From Smittia aterrima (lineage: Eukaryota; Arthropoda; Insecta; Diptera; Chironomidae): DNA of 64,000 nt. The stretch lies in assembly GCA_033063855.1 (NCBI GenBank), contig CP093829.1, forward strand, positions 9,000,243-9,064,242. Reading direction: 5' to 3'. The position numbers and the translations under genes were made by a program. Shown here one piece after another: positions 13,201-25,900 of this stretch. Position 1 is the stretch's first letter. Every line of letters begins with the position of its first letter. The notes under the pieces were generated by a model. The model did no database searches, was not told where the DNA came from, and saw only the letters and a program-made list of their open reading frames with translations.

Positions 13201-16200
13201 CGTGTGCACTTCTGTTTATTAAATATCTATTTCGTAATCAGAGAGAGAAATGAGGTGTAAAATAGTTTCCACGCAGCGAGAAGATCTTTTTTACGGAAAC
13301 GTTGAGAGCTTTTCTATTTTTACTACTGACTCGTTATCGACTTGAGATACCTTCAAACATAATGGAAGCAGCTTCTTACGAATGGAAATTAAAATGTCTT
13401 TAGCGTCTTACAAATAAGAAGAGGAACCAACTCCAGATGACAATTTTTGGAATTTTAATTAACTTGTCGCTTTGAATTTTCGTTTTTCATCTTCCATCAG
13501 AGATGGAATGTCTCTCTCACTTGCGATCTAAGCCCTAAAGAAAATGCTGCACAAAGTGAATAAGAAGACATTAATCTTCATAAATTAAAATATTAATTAG
13601 TTTGCTCCTTAGCGTGCACTTTAAGGTAAAAGCGAGTCGTGAGGGAAATAGTCGTTGCTGCTGCTTAGAACTGTTCGATGTCAAATGCCACGTTCAGAAA
13701 ATAGTTTCCACTTCACCATTCATCTTGTAACGCGATCTTGATTCTGTTGCCTCGGAGATTTCTTTATTTTTCTTTGTTTTCGTGTAGGTGTCATTAGAAG
13801 AATTTTCCTGGCTTTCTCGACTGAATTTATCGTCAAGTCTTTGAAAGGGAACCTGAGAAAAGAAAGAAATGTTCAAATGACGAGCTAATGTCACTTTACA
13901 AAGAAACTAGTTAGCAATAAAACGAAGTTTTTTTCAACGTCGAAACTTTTTGACTCTTAAACTTATCAAACAATGAAACTCATTGAATAATTGAAACAAA
14001 ACGGATTTATCAAATTTAATTTTTAATTCGACAAAAAAAAACCCTTTTAGCTCTGCCGCGGAAGTTATAAAAGTTTCCATTTCTAAAGAAGAAAGATTTC
14101 GCAGTTTAAACATTTACTGACATCGATTGTCTGCTTTCAACATTTACAATGAAACGACGTGGACTGCTTTACCACTAAACGCCTCTGCTGCCTTTAGCGT
14201 CGTCGTCCATAAACCACAAAAGCCACATCAGATTTTAGCATTTGCACACATGCCATTTGATTAAATGAACTGAAGCTAGATAACTTGGATGGGGGCATCT
14301 CATTCAAGAGTCAAGAGTCATGTTTCAAAAATTTTCAAATTTATCTTTCAAACGAAAAATCATCTCCCGCTCGTTTTGTTCTCTCCAGGCAACGGCAGCA
14401 GCAGCAATTGACATAGGAGATGGAAAGAGTGAGAGCTGTGTTGGCGAAACAATGTTTATATTCATTTACATATTGAAATCACAACAGCGCATTCTGTCCC
14501 GAAGGCAAAAGAAGCATAAAAACGAATTGTGAATTCTCTGCCACTCGGCCGATTTCATACGAAAATTGAAACAAATCTGCTTGAATAATCGTAAAGAATG
14601 AAACGACAGCAGTTTGTCTCTTTTCGTCGACTGCACTTTCCCTTTTCTGCTTTCGATTCTTCAAAGGATTTATGGCTTTGTTTTGACACTCTCGATGGGC
14701 CTTAGATCTTCTTCTGTCTTTTGGATGCTAGCCAGAGACGCTCTTCAGGTTCTGAGTTAATATGACGTTCGATGTTATAAATCTCAAAGTCGCATTTCAT
14801 AATAAAAAAATGTTTCGTTTAATTCCATGTCGAAGTCAGACACTTTTCATAAATTAGTGCTCGATGATTAATGGATCGAAAGTAAATAGATTAGGAGATG
14901 ACGAATTTATAGTTTCTCTCTCGGAGTTTTAAACAAAATACCCCGTTAAGTGTGAGCTGAGTTAATATTAACATTCATCAAGCGCGGCCGGGATCGCATT
15001 TCCCGAATTTCCACGCAGCTAAATCCTCAATAAATTAAAGAACGAGATTTGTGAAGATTCATCGTTCACACACGACCGACAATTCATTCGAAAGGTTAAA
15101 AGTTTAAACTTAATTTATGAACGAGCCGGATACTCAAATATGTCCCACAACATTGTTTTAATTAAAAAAATTATTCTGATTTCCGAGTTTAATTATGTTC
15201 ACTCTCTAATTGAATACTTTTGGCTATTCGTTTGAAAATAACTTCAATTATGACCAGAGAGATCTGCAAGTGAAAAATTTTAATCAATTTAGGGAGAGCT
15301 CTCGATAATTAATGTCGCTCGCCAGACACATAAACGTCAGTAATTTATCAAAGTAATTTCCACTCGACATGATTAAATAAAACGACAATCACAGAGAGAG
15401 TCAAATTTCACTTGAAGCAGAGGAATTTCCTCTGCTGTTAATCGGGTTTTAAATAATGAAAAGTCAATCGCGAACATGAATGAACGATTGCATATAAATC
15501 GACTTTAAAGTACGAGAATCTGCTCTGCTCCCAAAAAAAAGAAGTTTTTTTTCGATTGATTGTCAAAAGTCGATAACAGGGACAAGAGACAAGATTGAGC
15601 GATTGAAAATAAAATTGATTCCCTCATCCATTATTCAAGGCAGGCACATGTTCGGGCGATCAACAGTGGCTTCATACGAATTGCACACAGAAGAGGTAGA
15701 CACGGATTTAACACCGGGAGAGAGAGAAACATCGTGAAATTATCTCATTGCACGTAAAGTCGGTTTACGAGGGCGAATGAGAGGAATTTAATTTCAGCCT
15801 TTTGCCTCGATTCCATGCATGACTGAAGCATGAAGATTAAATACACCTAAAAGCAGTGATTCAAACAGCAAACGATGGATGAGGGTTTTTCGCCTCTCGA
15901 CAAGTTTGTACAGAAATTGTTTCGACAAAACCAACGTATTTGCCTCACACTTTAAAAATATTTCTTTGACTACTTGGCAGAGTATTTTATTTGCAATAGA
16001 GATTACTTCTTCACAATAATGGATTATGAGTGCCTTTTAATGATTCCCCCTTACGCTCTTTCTGTTGACTATGTAGCTCGTTTGGCAGATGAATTTCATG
16101 AAAAGAAATTTTAAAAATGTCTGCGAAGAAGTCTCTCGAGATTTCATCGACTATGAAATTAAATTCAAACTCTCCGTGAATATTTCAAGATCAAAGACCA

Positions 16201-19200
16201 GGTGGAATATTCGGAATAGCTTCGTTCAGTGCTCCTTTTAGCCTAGTTTAACGCAAATTATATTTTTTCTGCTCCTATTTGTGCTTTTATGTTTGTTGAA
16301 TATATTCATTGCGCTTTTATCGACAAAGGAGAAAATATATTTCATAAATGCATCGAGCAAGCTGTTACCGAACGAACATTTTGAGCCTAAATAAATATGA
16401 AATTTTTAAGGAATAGAAAACATTAAAATAGATCGCTGTTCATACTTTGATTTATGAAAATTGAAACTTTTGTTCACTAGGTTAATTTATCTTTCCGTTA
16501 AACTTTTCCATTAAATTTATGTGTAATCAATTTTTATTCAAAACAAACCTAGACACACATTGCACCCTCTCCTGGGCACGTCTACGATGTTCACCCCCAC
16601 AGCAGTATCGCTTCACAAATAATAAAGTTATCAATAACAGCATTGCATCGATTTTATGTGAAGTTCCCTCTCCCCTGGCTTCACATTTTTTTTCTAGTTT
16701 TCGGTCTCGGGTAGTTCGGAAGTTACGCAATCAAAATTTGATAACTTAACAAGATTCGACGTCCGATGACTCGATTTAAAAATTGGTTCCGGCCAATTCA
16801 TGTTGCTGCTGACCTCACTTCTCAATTATTCCGTTCCATGGGGAAAAAGGTTTGAATAACATGAATGCCAATCAGCCTCAATACGAAACTGATTTCCATC
16901 CCGACCAGCAACCAGCAGAGATGATAAATTTCATTTTAATAAAGGAGGAGAAGAGTGAATCGAATTTTAATGGGGAATAAATTATTCAAAACGGTGACAT
17001 AATCCAGCATTGATCCTGGGACCGCCTGATGTTCCTTTTGCGAGCATGAAAATTTGCCAGAAAATGGAAAGTGACTTAAAGGTTCGACTAGTTAAAGACT
17101 TTACCTTTAAATAAATTCCGGGGAGCTTCAGATTAATCGCCTTGAATGCGCGCAAGCCTTTCTGATAAGTTATGAAAATGAAGTGGAAATAGATTCAAAT
17201 GAGAACGAAATAAACACATCATGAAGATTAAAAGCGCGCCCTATAAATAAACTTCATTGGATCGTGGAACGAAAGGGGAGACATCGGCATGCCGAGCACT
17301 CTTAAGAAGTAATTTAATATGAAAACTAGTTTCACGATTAGAATAATAATTCGAAATGTACAAAGAGAATCGAGCGCATAAAGTAAATACAAGATCAATT
17401 AAATTCTTCTCTCGCGTAACCAACTAATAAACATACAAAGCTTGGCTTCATAATGCATCAATCAGTTTAATTACCGCAACTCGCCGTTATCTCGAACTAA
17501 ACGGTCGATTTGTCATGAAAACTAAATCATCAATTAAGTTGAACTTAACGACATCATTTCGTCGGCTGTTACATGTGTTGTTCATTGATGGAAGCTCTTC
17601 TACGACAGATTTTCTTTTTTTTTCTTCTCTCTCTTCACATGCAGCTTGGTGTTGAAATGTGAGAGATAAGACACTCAAGACAAATTGCGTTTTGGGGTAA
17701 ATGAAGCATCAAACATTTCCGAGATAAGAATGACCCCACAGTTCGAAGCAATTTTTCACGCTTGCCTTAAAGTGAAAATAGAAATTCCTTTAAAATTTCT
17801 CTCTCTCCATTAAAGTAGAAAATTATTCATTTTAATTGAATCATTCATCGCGAGAATTAAATATTTTGTCGCTTTGCTGACTTTTCAAACTCCCCCTATC
17901 GTTCGAAATACTTCGCAATTCGCTTATCAATTTTCATGGATATCAATCATATTTTTTTACATTGGAAATAACAGCAAAGGTTTCTATGCGATTGTTAACT
18001 AACATCATTTCGAGTTTGTAATGAATACTTTGAAGAAACCATGGAGACAACAGAGTCAATTATAATTGTTACTTGAGCTTTTTTCTGAAATATTTTTTTT
18101 AACGTTCGCCGTTGATTCATATTCTCGAGTCGGCTCTAAAGCTTTGCCTGAGCTTTTCCGATGAAATTTTCCTGTAAAAACTGAATTTTCCCTGAAGCCA
18201 ATTTAAAAACCGAATAATTTAAATGAAAATTTCTTTTTTGTTTATTTTGTTTATTTATTTAAAAAACGTAATGAAACATCAACTTCCATTCTTCTATGTT
18301 GATCATGCGAAGTATATTTTATCTGAAACGCGCGTCTAAGTAGTAAAGTTTTTTTTTATTCATTTTCTTTTCCGTCACAAATTTATTTCGTTTTCCAAAA
18401 ATTGCCTTTTGCTGTCGTGAACACAACCAATATTATTTTTATGAAAAGAAAGAACTGCAGATACGTCACTGAACGCTTTTTTTATTTAATGAACTTGTTG
18501 ATAATTCTTCTCTTGTCTTGCGTGAAAGAAAATACTTTATCTTTGTTTACCTAAATTAAACTTAATTGCTATCTAAGAGCGAAATGATTATCTTTATACA
18601 ATCTTCATCATTCATGCCTTTCTGCTTGATTAAATATAAATTAAAACTTAAGTTGATCTTCAGCTTGTTTTCACAGAAAAAAGTCGCGATTGACTTTGCT
18701 GAGAGACGTTGATAGATTTCAATCAAAATGGCGAAATAATTTAGATAACATCTCAAGTAGCGAAGAGTCATTTGTTGATTGATATTGAAAGTGTTCAAAG
18801 GTTTTCCTGGATTTCCTTTTGCAATATTTGATTGCTCTTCCTGATTTTCCTGATTCTTATAAAAGTTTTTCTCGTCAATGCAATCGTGAACTCTTTTGAG
18901 ACTAAACGAATAGAAAATAAAATCTCTTGGACGTGAAAATAAAATCGAATTTGATCAAAACGAGAATAAATAGAGATTTCAGCTAAAATCAAATTTTGTT
19001 CGCTTGGTGGTTTAAGAATGAAACAAGTCGTCGATATGTACAATAAAACGCGATAAAGTTACTTAAGATTTAATGGCTTAACTAAATTTTACACTCCAGG
19101 CCTGGATCATCGAGCAAAAAAAAGTTTCAAGATGTTTGCGACATGACCAACGTTTAAATCAAATTATTTTCCTTTTCAATGTTGATTTTCATCTTTAAAT

Positions 19201-19865
19201 ATTTTCTTGTCTTAATGGAGTGTTTTCATTTTAATGTTTTAGCTATGTTTCTGTATTTCGATGAAGGTTTAATGTAATTTTTATTTTGTTCTAGTTTCAT
19301 TAACATTCAGTGTCGGCTTGAAGATTACATTAGACATTTGGCGGTTAAAGGAGATTGACTTCGCGTCCAGCTGCAAAGTTGCTTTTTTGTAAATGAATTA
19401 TTTGTGATGTCTCTAATGGAAGTAAATGAGCATTGCAATCAACAAACCGACTTTGAATCGCAATCGAAGGTCTGAAGCAAAAGCTCTTTTGCTGAGAGAA
19501 ATGAAACCATGGAACAATTTTATTTTAGCATCGCCGCATTTGTCAGCAGCGGCCACAAAAATTAATTTCAACTTGGAACGATGAAATGTCCACAACTTTA
19601 TCATCTCACAATTTTAAGAATTGATTATTGGATTTCCAACCGCAATTATTTTACTCTTTATCATCAAGTTTATCCTTTTTTTTGTTTGTTTGTAGGTATA
19701 AAGTCTGGGTAACATCATCCCTATAATAACTTCAACATTATCACAGTATATATGCTTTTCTTCATTTAGTTTTACTGTTTCTCTCGTCAACGCGTTTCCA
19801 ATCTCTTGTCTCTAAAATAATTTTATAGCGGAAGTTTCATAAACAGTCATCGTCATCATGAACTC
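10260..19865. other. 9.6 kb with no recognised gene, upstream of frazzled
   Basis: AT-rich sequence between the frazzled start codon and the 3' end of Phactr. It should contain the frazzled promoter and any 5' UTR exons, plus the Phactr 3' UTR at its right end. All open frames are short, without domain signatures or supporting splice sites. I see no transposon ORF, tRNA or long tandem repeat. Confidence 0.5.
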
Positions 19866-19871
19866 TTTATT
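19866..19871 (-). terminator. Polyadenylation signal of Phactr
   Basis: AATAAA on the minus strand, about 85 bases downstream of the Phactr stop codon. Fits a poly(A) signal by position and sequence. Confidence 0.45.
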
Positions 19872-19955
19872 AAGTTGCAATGCAATTATCTCAATTAGTA
19901 ATCGAATTATGTAATTAGTAAAGTTGAAACCGATTAACTTGTCAATCAGTTGTCA

Positions 19956-22900
19956 TCATGGCCTGTGAAACCTGAAATGATGAAGAATAATATTTTTAGA
20001 GAAGTTTTTCATTTGAATTTCTTTTGATGTTCTTACCTCGTTAAATGGCGACTTCCCTCGTGAACAGCCATCTCTGAGCTTTTAAATTCATTTAGTTCCT
20101 TTCGAATTGCTGCTTTGTCCTTGGGAGTCAGCCGTGTCCATGGCTTGTCTGCCCTTCGGTCATAGTCTTGCGCCTGCGTTACCTCAATGTAGTCATTGAA
20201 TTGAATGATTTTCTTTTCTTTCAGCTCTTCGACGTTTGGTCGGAAGCTTAATTTGCGTAGCAGGTAGCTCTTCTTTTCCTCTTTGGATTTCTTTTGTTCT
20301 TCCGGTGTTTGAACTAAAAGTTGAAAAGATGAAAAATTATTAAAAGTTCAAAAGTTGTTGAGGTGGATTTTACTTTTCAAAATATTCCGTTCAACAAGTT
20401 CTTCGGCGGTTGGTCGCATTGAGAGTCTGCGAATCAATCGAGCCCCAATTGCTTCTTTTGTTTCTTGCTGCTCGTTTTCATGTTGCAGCCTCAGAATATT
20501 CCTGTTGATAAGCTCTTGTCTATCTGGCCTTAGTGCGAGCTTTAACGACAAACTTTCTCGTTTTGCAATCTTTGCCGCCCGATCTTCTCCTTGACCAGGT
20601 TCGTCACGATAGAGAATCGGTCCATCGTTGGAATCACTATCATCATCGTCGTCATGTGATCCACCGTTCGAGCCGCCATAAGGTCTCGCATTCTCCTTGT
20701 TTTCGAGCGTACATGGCAAGCCGATGCCAAAACGAATTGGACGTGAGCTGTAACGAAAATCTCATTTATTGCATGTTTTTCAAATCTGTGAAGAATTTCC
20801 CATCAGATCTTGCAGCAAACAGTTACGACAAACAATAAATTAGTAGAAAAAAACATTCTCGTGCCTTGAACTAAAGAAAAATCTTGAGAACGTCTCTCCA
20901 GATGATTTGCCGAAAATAACAAAGGTCATGAACGAGCATGCAGTATGACAAATTGCCACCACACAACATGCCAAGAACAAGTTGTTTGAGATCAAACATG
21001 TTCTGGTTGGGTTGATTAATGATCACGAGTGGAGTTCGTGGATGAAAATAATTTTTAAATTGCATTCTTCGCCATCGTGAAATAAAAACATAAATTAATG
21101 TTGAAGTGTAAACCATGCAGACCAAACAAACGAAAAGAAATATATTAATAACCATCAACAGCAATTTAGAACGGAAGACGAATAAATCGTAATCAACGCT
21201 CATCAGTTTGCAAGTGAATGGATGGCGGATGCCAAATTGCAATAAATTTCCATCATCGCAATGAAAGAAATGAAACTAAATGTGTTTTGTGTTAATTAAC
21301 ATCAACTCTCTCTTTTGGTTATTTCATGACTTTTTAGTTAATGAATTTTAAAAAAATTGTGATAGTTTTAATCTCAAAACAGGAAAGTCTTCTTCCGTGC
21401 TCGATGGAGCTAAGACTGCTCTTCCGTTTTGCGCTTAAAACAAACCACTGAGTTAGCAAACTCATGAAACTTTGAATGCCAAAAGTTAATTCTCTAATTA
21501 AAGTCGCTCTGACGCCAACGCAGCTACGTGAGCCGGGATAATCTCGAGAGTATTCGTCCCACGTATTTGCATTGGGCGCACGGAGAAACGACAACACAGC
21601 AACCAAAAAGTCAACAAAAGAAAGTGAATTAAAAATTTATTTATCTTTACCATATCCGAATCCGCGGTCGCAGAATTGGCCTAAAACATGGAAGGGCTTT
21701 AAAAACAAATCTTCACTGAAAAGTCTTCTCACTCTCTCGCTTATGACAAGAGAAAGATTGTGTGGCGAGTTAGATTACGAAAGATTAATTACAAGGACGG
21801 AGCTTTTCTTCGTCACTCTCCATGACAAGAAGGATAAAGTTGCGTAATCACCAAGAAAACAAATCGATAACAAAACAGAAGTTTAACTCACTTGAAGGAT
21901 GAATTCGCTTGTCGTTCCAGCAACGTTCGATTGCTTTCCTGCGTAGGCGTTCCAGGATTTGACGATTTCTTCTTTAAAGCTGATTTCAATGGCACGGCAT
22001 TAAACTTCGGCTCCTTCGCCGGTATCTCGTCCACGCGTGATGTGTCAATGTTATGATTTGTGTAGTACTCCTCGTCCGAATCAAGTTCCTCTTGGTCATC
22101 ATCTAGAAAAATCGATATCGAGTTAGAAAAAACAATCAAAGTGTCTCTCGACTCGTCTCTTACCATCATAATCATATTCGTGATGTCCCATGTGCACGCC
22201 TGGCCCATGTGGCCTTCCGGCAACCATCGTGGGGCTTGGAGAGGAGAACATTGGTGGCGGAGGAATCGGTCCAATTTCAGATACTGATATGGGAGGTTCT
22301 GGCAATTCGGATAACATACAATTGTTACCCATATTTCCACTTCCGCTGCCTGAGTTCATACCATTCGACATATAACCGCCACTCAAATGCTGTTGAAGTT
22401 GATGCTGGAGCTGCTGATGATGGTGAGACATTTGATTATTGCTGGTGATACTGTTGTTCGATTGCATTGGGCTCTCGGGCGTTTTCTTTTGATTATCTTG
22501 ATCTGCGGATTAAAAATTCATGAGTTTGATTAAAAAGTTTTGGAGTTAGATTAAATTGAACTTACGATAAAAGTTAATACGTTTCGACGAAAGTTTTGGT
22601 CCAAGTGAGTTTGGCCTTTCTGGTTTGATCATTTGCTCGCATCCCATTCCACCGCGGTCTTGAGCCATCATATGCTGTAGATTGCTCTGCTGCTGCTGTT
22701 GATGTTGCTCTTGAAGCGACAGCGCATTATTGTTGCCATTACTACTGTCAGTCTTTTCTTTTCTCGGTTCTGTTAACAGGATTTGGTTAAATAGAGAGAA
22801 GGAGGGAGAATTGTTAAAACAGTTGTTTTAGAGCTTTCACGTGTCTCACGTGAAAACAAATTTATATCATTGTCAAAATGTTAGTTTTCTGTCGATTTAT

Positions 22901-25900
22901 TGAAAAAGAACTGCGACATCCTTCAACATAACGACAAAAGTTTAAGCGACTCAATAATAAAAATAAACGAAAAAGGCAACATTCCCTTAAGGTATTCTGC
23001 TATTTTTATTGACAGCTTATCCACGAAAAGCTCCTCCGATTATTGATTTGTACAAACGACGATGAAGCGGAAACAGACATGAATGAAGAACTTTTGAGGA
23101 TAATTAAGTTTACCCTTCAAACATCTGTTTCGTTTGAACTTTTCTCCTAACTCGAGGCTGGGTCTTGCCTCTCAGTAAAAGCTCCTGAAATATTTCTTTT
23201 CATTTTTTCATCAAATCTCCGTTAGCATGACGTCAAAGCCCGTGCTCATTCGCAATAAAATAAACATTACGCTTCTGATATTTCAGTACAATTTCCTTTT
23301 TGTGCCGTTTAAAGTTAACATTCTCCGAAATTGCTGAGCGTTACTACGGAAAGCGTCGTCAGACGAAAATATTTTTCATTCATTCGAATCCAAGCGATAA
23401 ATATGTATCGCAAATAAACTGAATTATTTTTATAAGCTTTGTCTTTCATGCTCGCAATGAATTCCGAGCCTCCTTCCTCCGTAAAATAATTTTCCGTTCC
23501 TATGAGTACGCCATCAGTCTTTATTTGACTGTCAAAAGTCGTCGTAGCATGCTCGTGAGGGAAGAAATTCAACGGTTTACCATAATACATCATCAAATTC
23601 CGTTTCTGTTATTTACTCTATCAGAGCTTTTCCAACGTCGTCTTCCAGTGTTCGCGGCTGACAAGAGAAAATTCACTTTCCGACGATGACAAATTGCGAA
23701 TCTTCTTTTCTTCTTTACTTCTCTCCCTGCGAAAATGTGCGGAGAATAATTTAGCAAATACGTAAGACGCACGTTTCACTGTATCAGGCAGAACTACTAA
23801 TTTAATTGTTAAGTTGATTGATAGCTCCGAATAAATATGATCGAATCGAAAGGCAATTTTGATAATAAATTGAACATTCCTTTCGTGCTCCTTCAAATCA
23901 ATGGAATCTCATTTCTAGCTTCGAGCAAGCTGCATAATGATAGCGCAAAACGAAGCTTATGGGCAACGTCTGGCTTATGCTTTAGCAACAAGAAGATGAA
24001 CGACTTCGAATGAAAAATTGATTGAATGGGGTTAATAAACGAATAATGGTTTTGGTTTAAATTTATTTTTCCTTCGAAGGAGTAGAAAAACAATCAAATT
24101 TATTATTTTCGGTTTTTATCGAAAGTTTTCTTTGCCTCGGCCCATGACAAACAATAATTTTCCAACCGATACTTAAACTGTTAATGGCACCATTTGTGAT
24201 TCTGATAACTTGGGAAATCGTTTCTTAAATTAAAGGATTGCTAAAGGGGCCAATCGTCCTCAAATACTCCCAAGGCGATGCTTAAATAGATCCCATCTCT
24301 CAAAGTCACGTGAGAATTCAATCCAGGAATACATGAAATTTTTATGAGCCATGGGATTCCGTTTGGTTTCGTAAGCGAAAAGAAAATATATCGAAATAGC
24401 TCAAGACGTCACAGAGGAAATTATCGTCTCTCGAACACTAACATACACCGCACAGCAAACATTTGGCATTTGTTTCACTCGGAAAAGCAATCAGTCATCG
24501 ACCACTCAATTACTCATAGCTTGTGCGGCATTTCTCAAGATACAAGTTCAAGACCGATTTGGGCCTGCGAACAATGTGATGACAGATTCTTACTAAAGCT
24601 TAACGAGCACTTGTCGAGATTTCGTGAGTTTTATCTATCGAATAAAAACTTTTTATAGCTCGCGAGGACAATGAAAAGCAAGAAATGAGAAATATTTGCA
24701 AATTCAAAGTTTTCTTTTTACTTTTAATGAGTTTTCTAATAAAAAAAGGAATCGTAAAAGTCACTCCTTGGCCCACTGATTGTGGCAATGACAATTAATT
24801 TTGTTTGGTTATTAAAAAGAGAAAGTCTATTTCATAATTTAATGAAGTTCAAGATCAAGTGAAAGAGACAATGAGATCTTTTGTTGTGAAGCCAATTTTC
24901 TCCATGATTTGATTGGATTCTTCACAAATCGTAGAAGATTAATTACGCTTTGCTTGATTTGAGATATTTGCGAGCTTAGCGAAAAGAGGAAGTGTCCAAA
25001 TATAAAAATATTTCTATGCTCCGACAGTGTCAGGCTGACATTGGTAAATGAATATTTTCGACAAGAGCTCAAGGGCGCCAAACAAGACACTATTCGGATC
25101 AACACAATTAAGCTCCCAGAAATTCATTAATTTTCTTTCCGTCAAAACACGAAGATTATTCACAACACCGCACAAAGAATCATCAAGCCACGATCGCATA
25201 TGAGAGATTCGTCGGCGAAGGAGGAAGACGAAGACAACGACCAGGAATTTGTGGCATGCCGTGTACATTAAATAGGCTAACATGAGAAGCGGAGCCGACG
25301 AAAATGCGAAAACATCGAAATCACCAATTTGTAGTCGTCGCCGTAAAAATTACATTCCGGGAATGTTTTTCATTTCATTCATTCCTCTCAGCAGTCCCGC
25401 GACTCTTTTGATTTATCGACAATGGCCAGAAGAAGTTTTACGCGAATCACACGGTTTGACGATATTAATAAATTTATTTTCTCTTCTTTGTGGCGTCGAA
25501 TGTCGAGTGAGCAATTAAAGAAAATATTTTCAAATCGTCGACTTGGATTTTATTCGCAGATTCCGATGAAAATCGTTCACAAGTGCCATTCGCGCTTTTT
25601 TTCCGCGTCGTACAATCTTCATCGAGACCAGGTTTAGTCACGATGTGTATCCCGAGCGAGCGTCAGATGTTTTCGCTGGCCAAAGTCACCCAAAAGTATT
25701 TAAAATGCTAATTTATTTCGGATGTCGATTGTATCATCGTTCGAGAATCTTTCTTCTTCCTCTTCGGCCGATTCATTTTCATTTTCATCTTCTCAACCGC
25801 GGAAAATCTTCTCAGACATAAAAATATACACTTTTGTTAGCGAACGACCGTCGAGTCTCTTAATTAGGCAGGAAAACTTTTTCTCTCATTTTACAATCTC

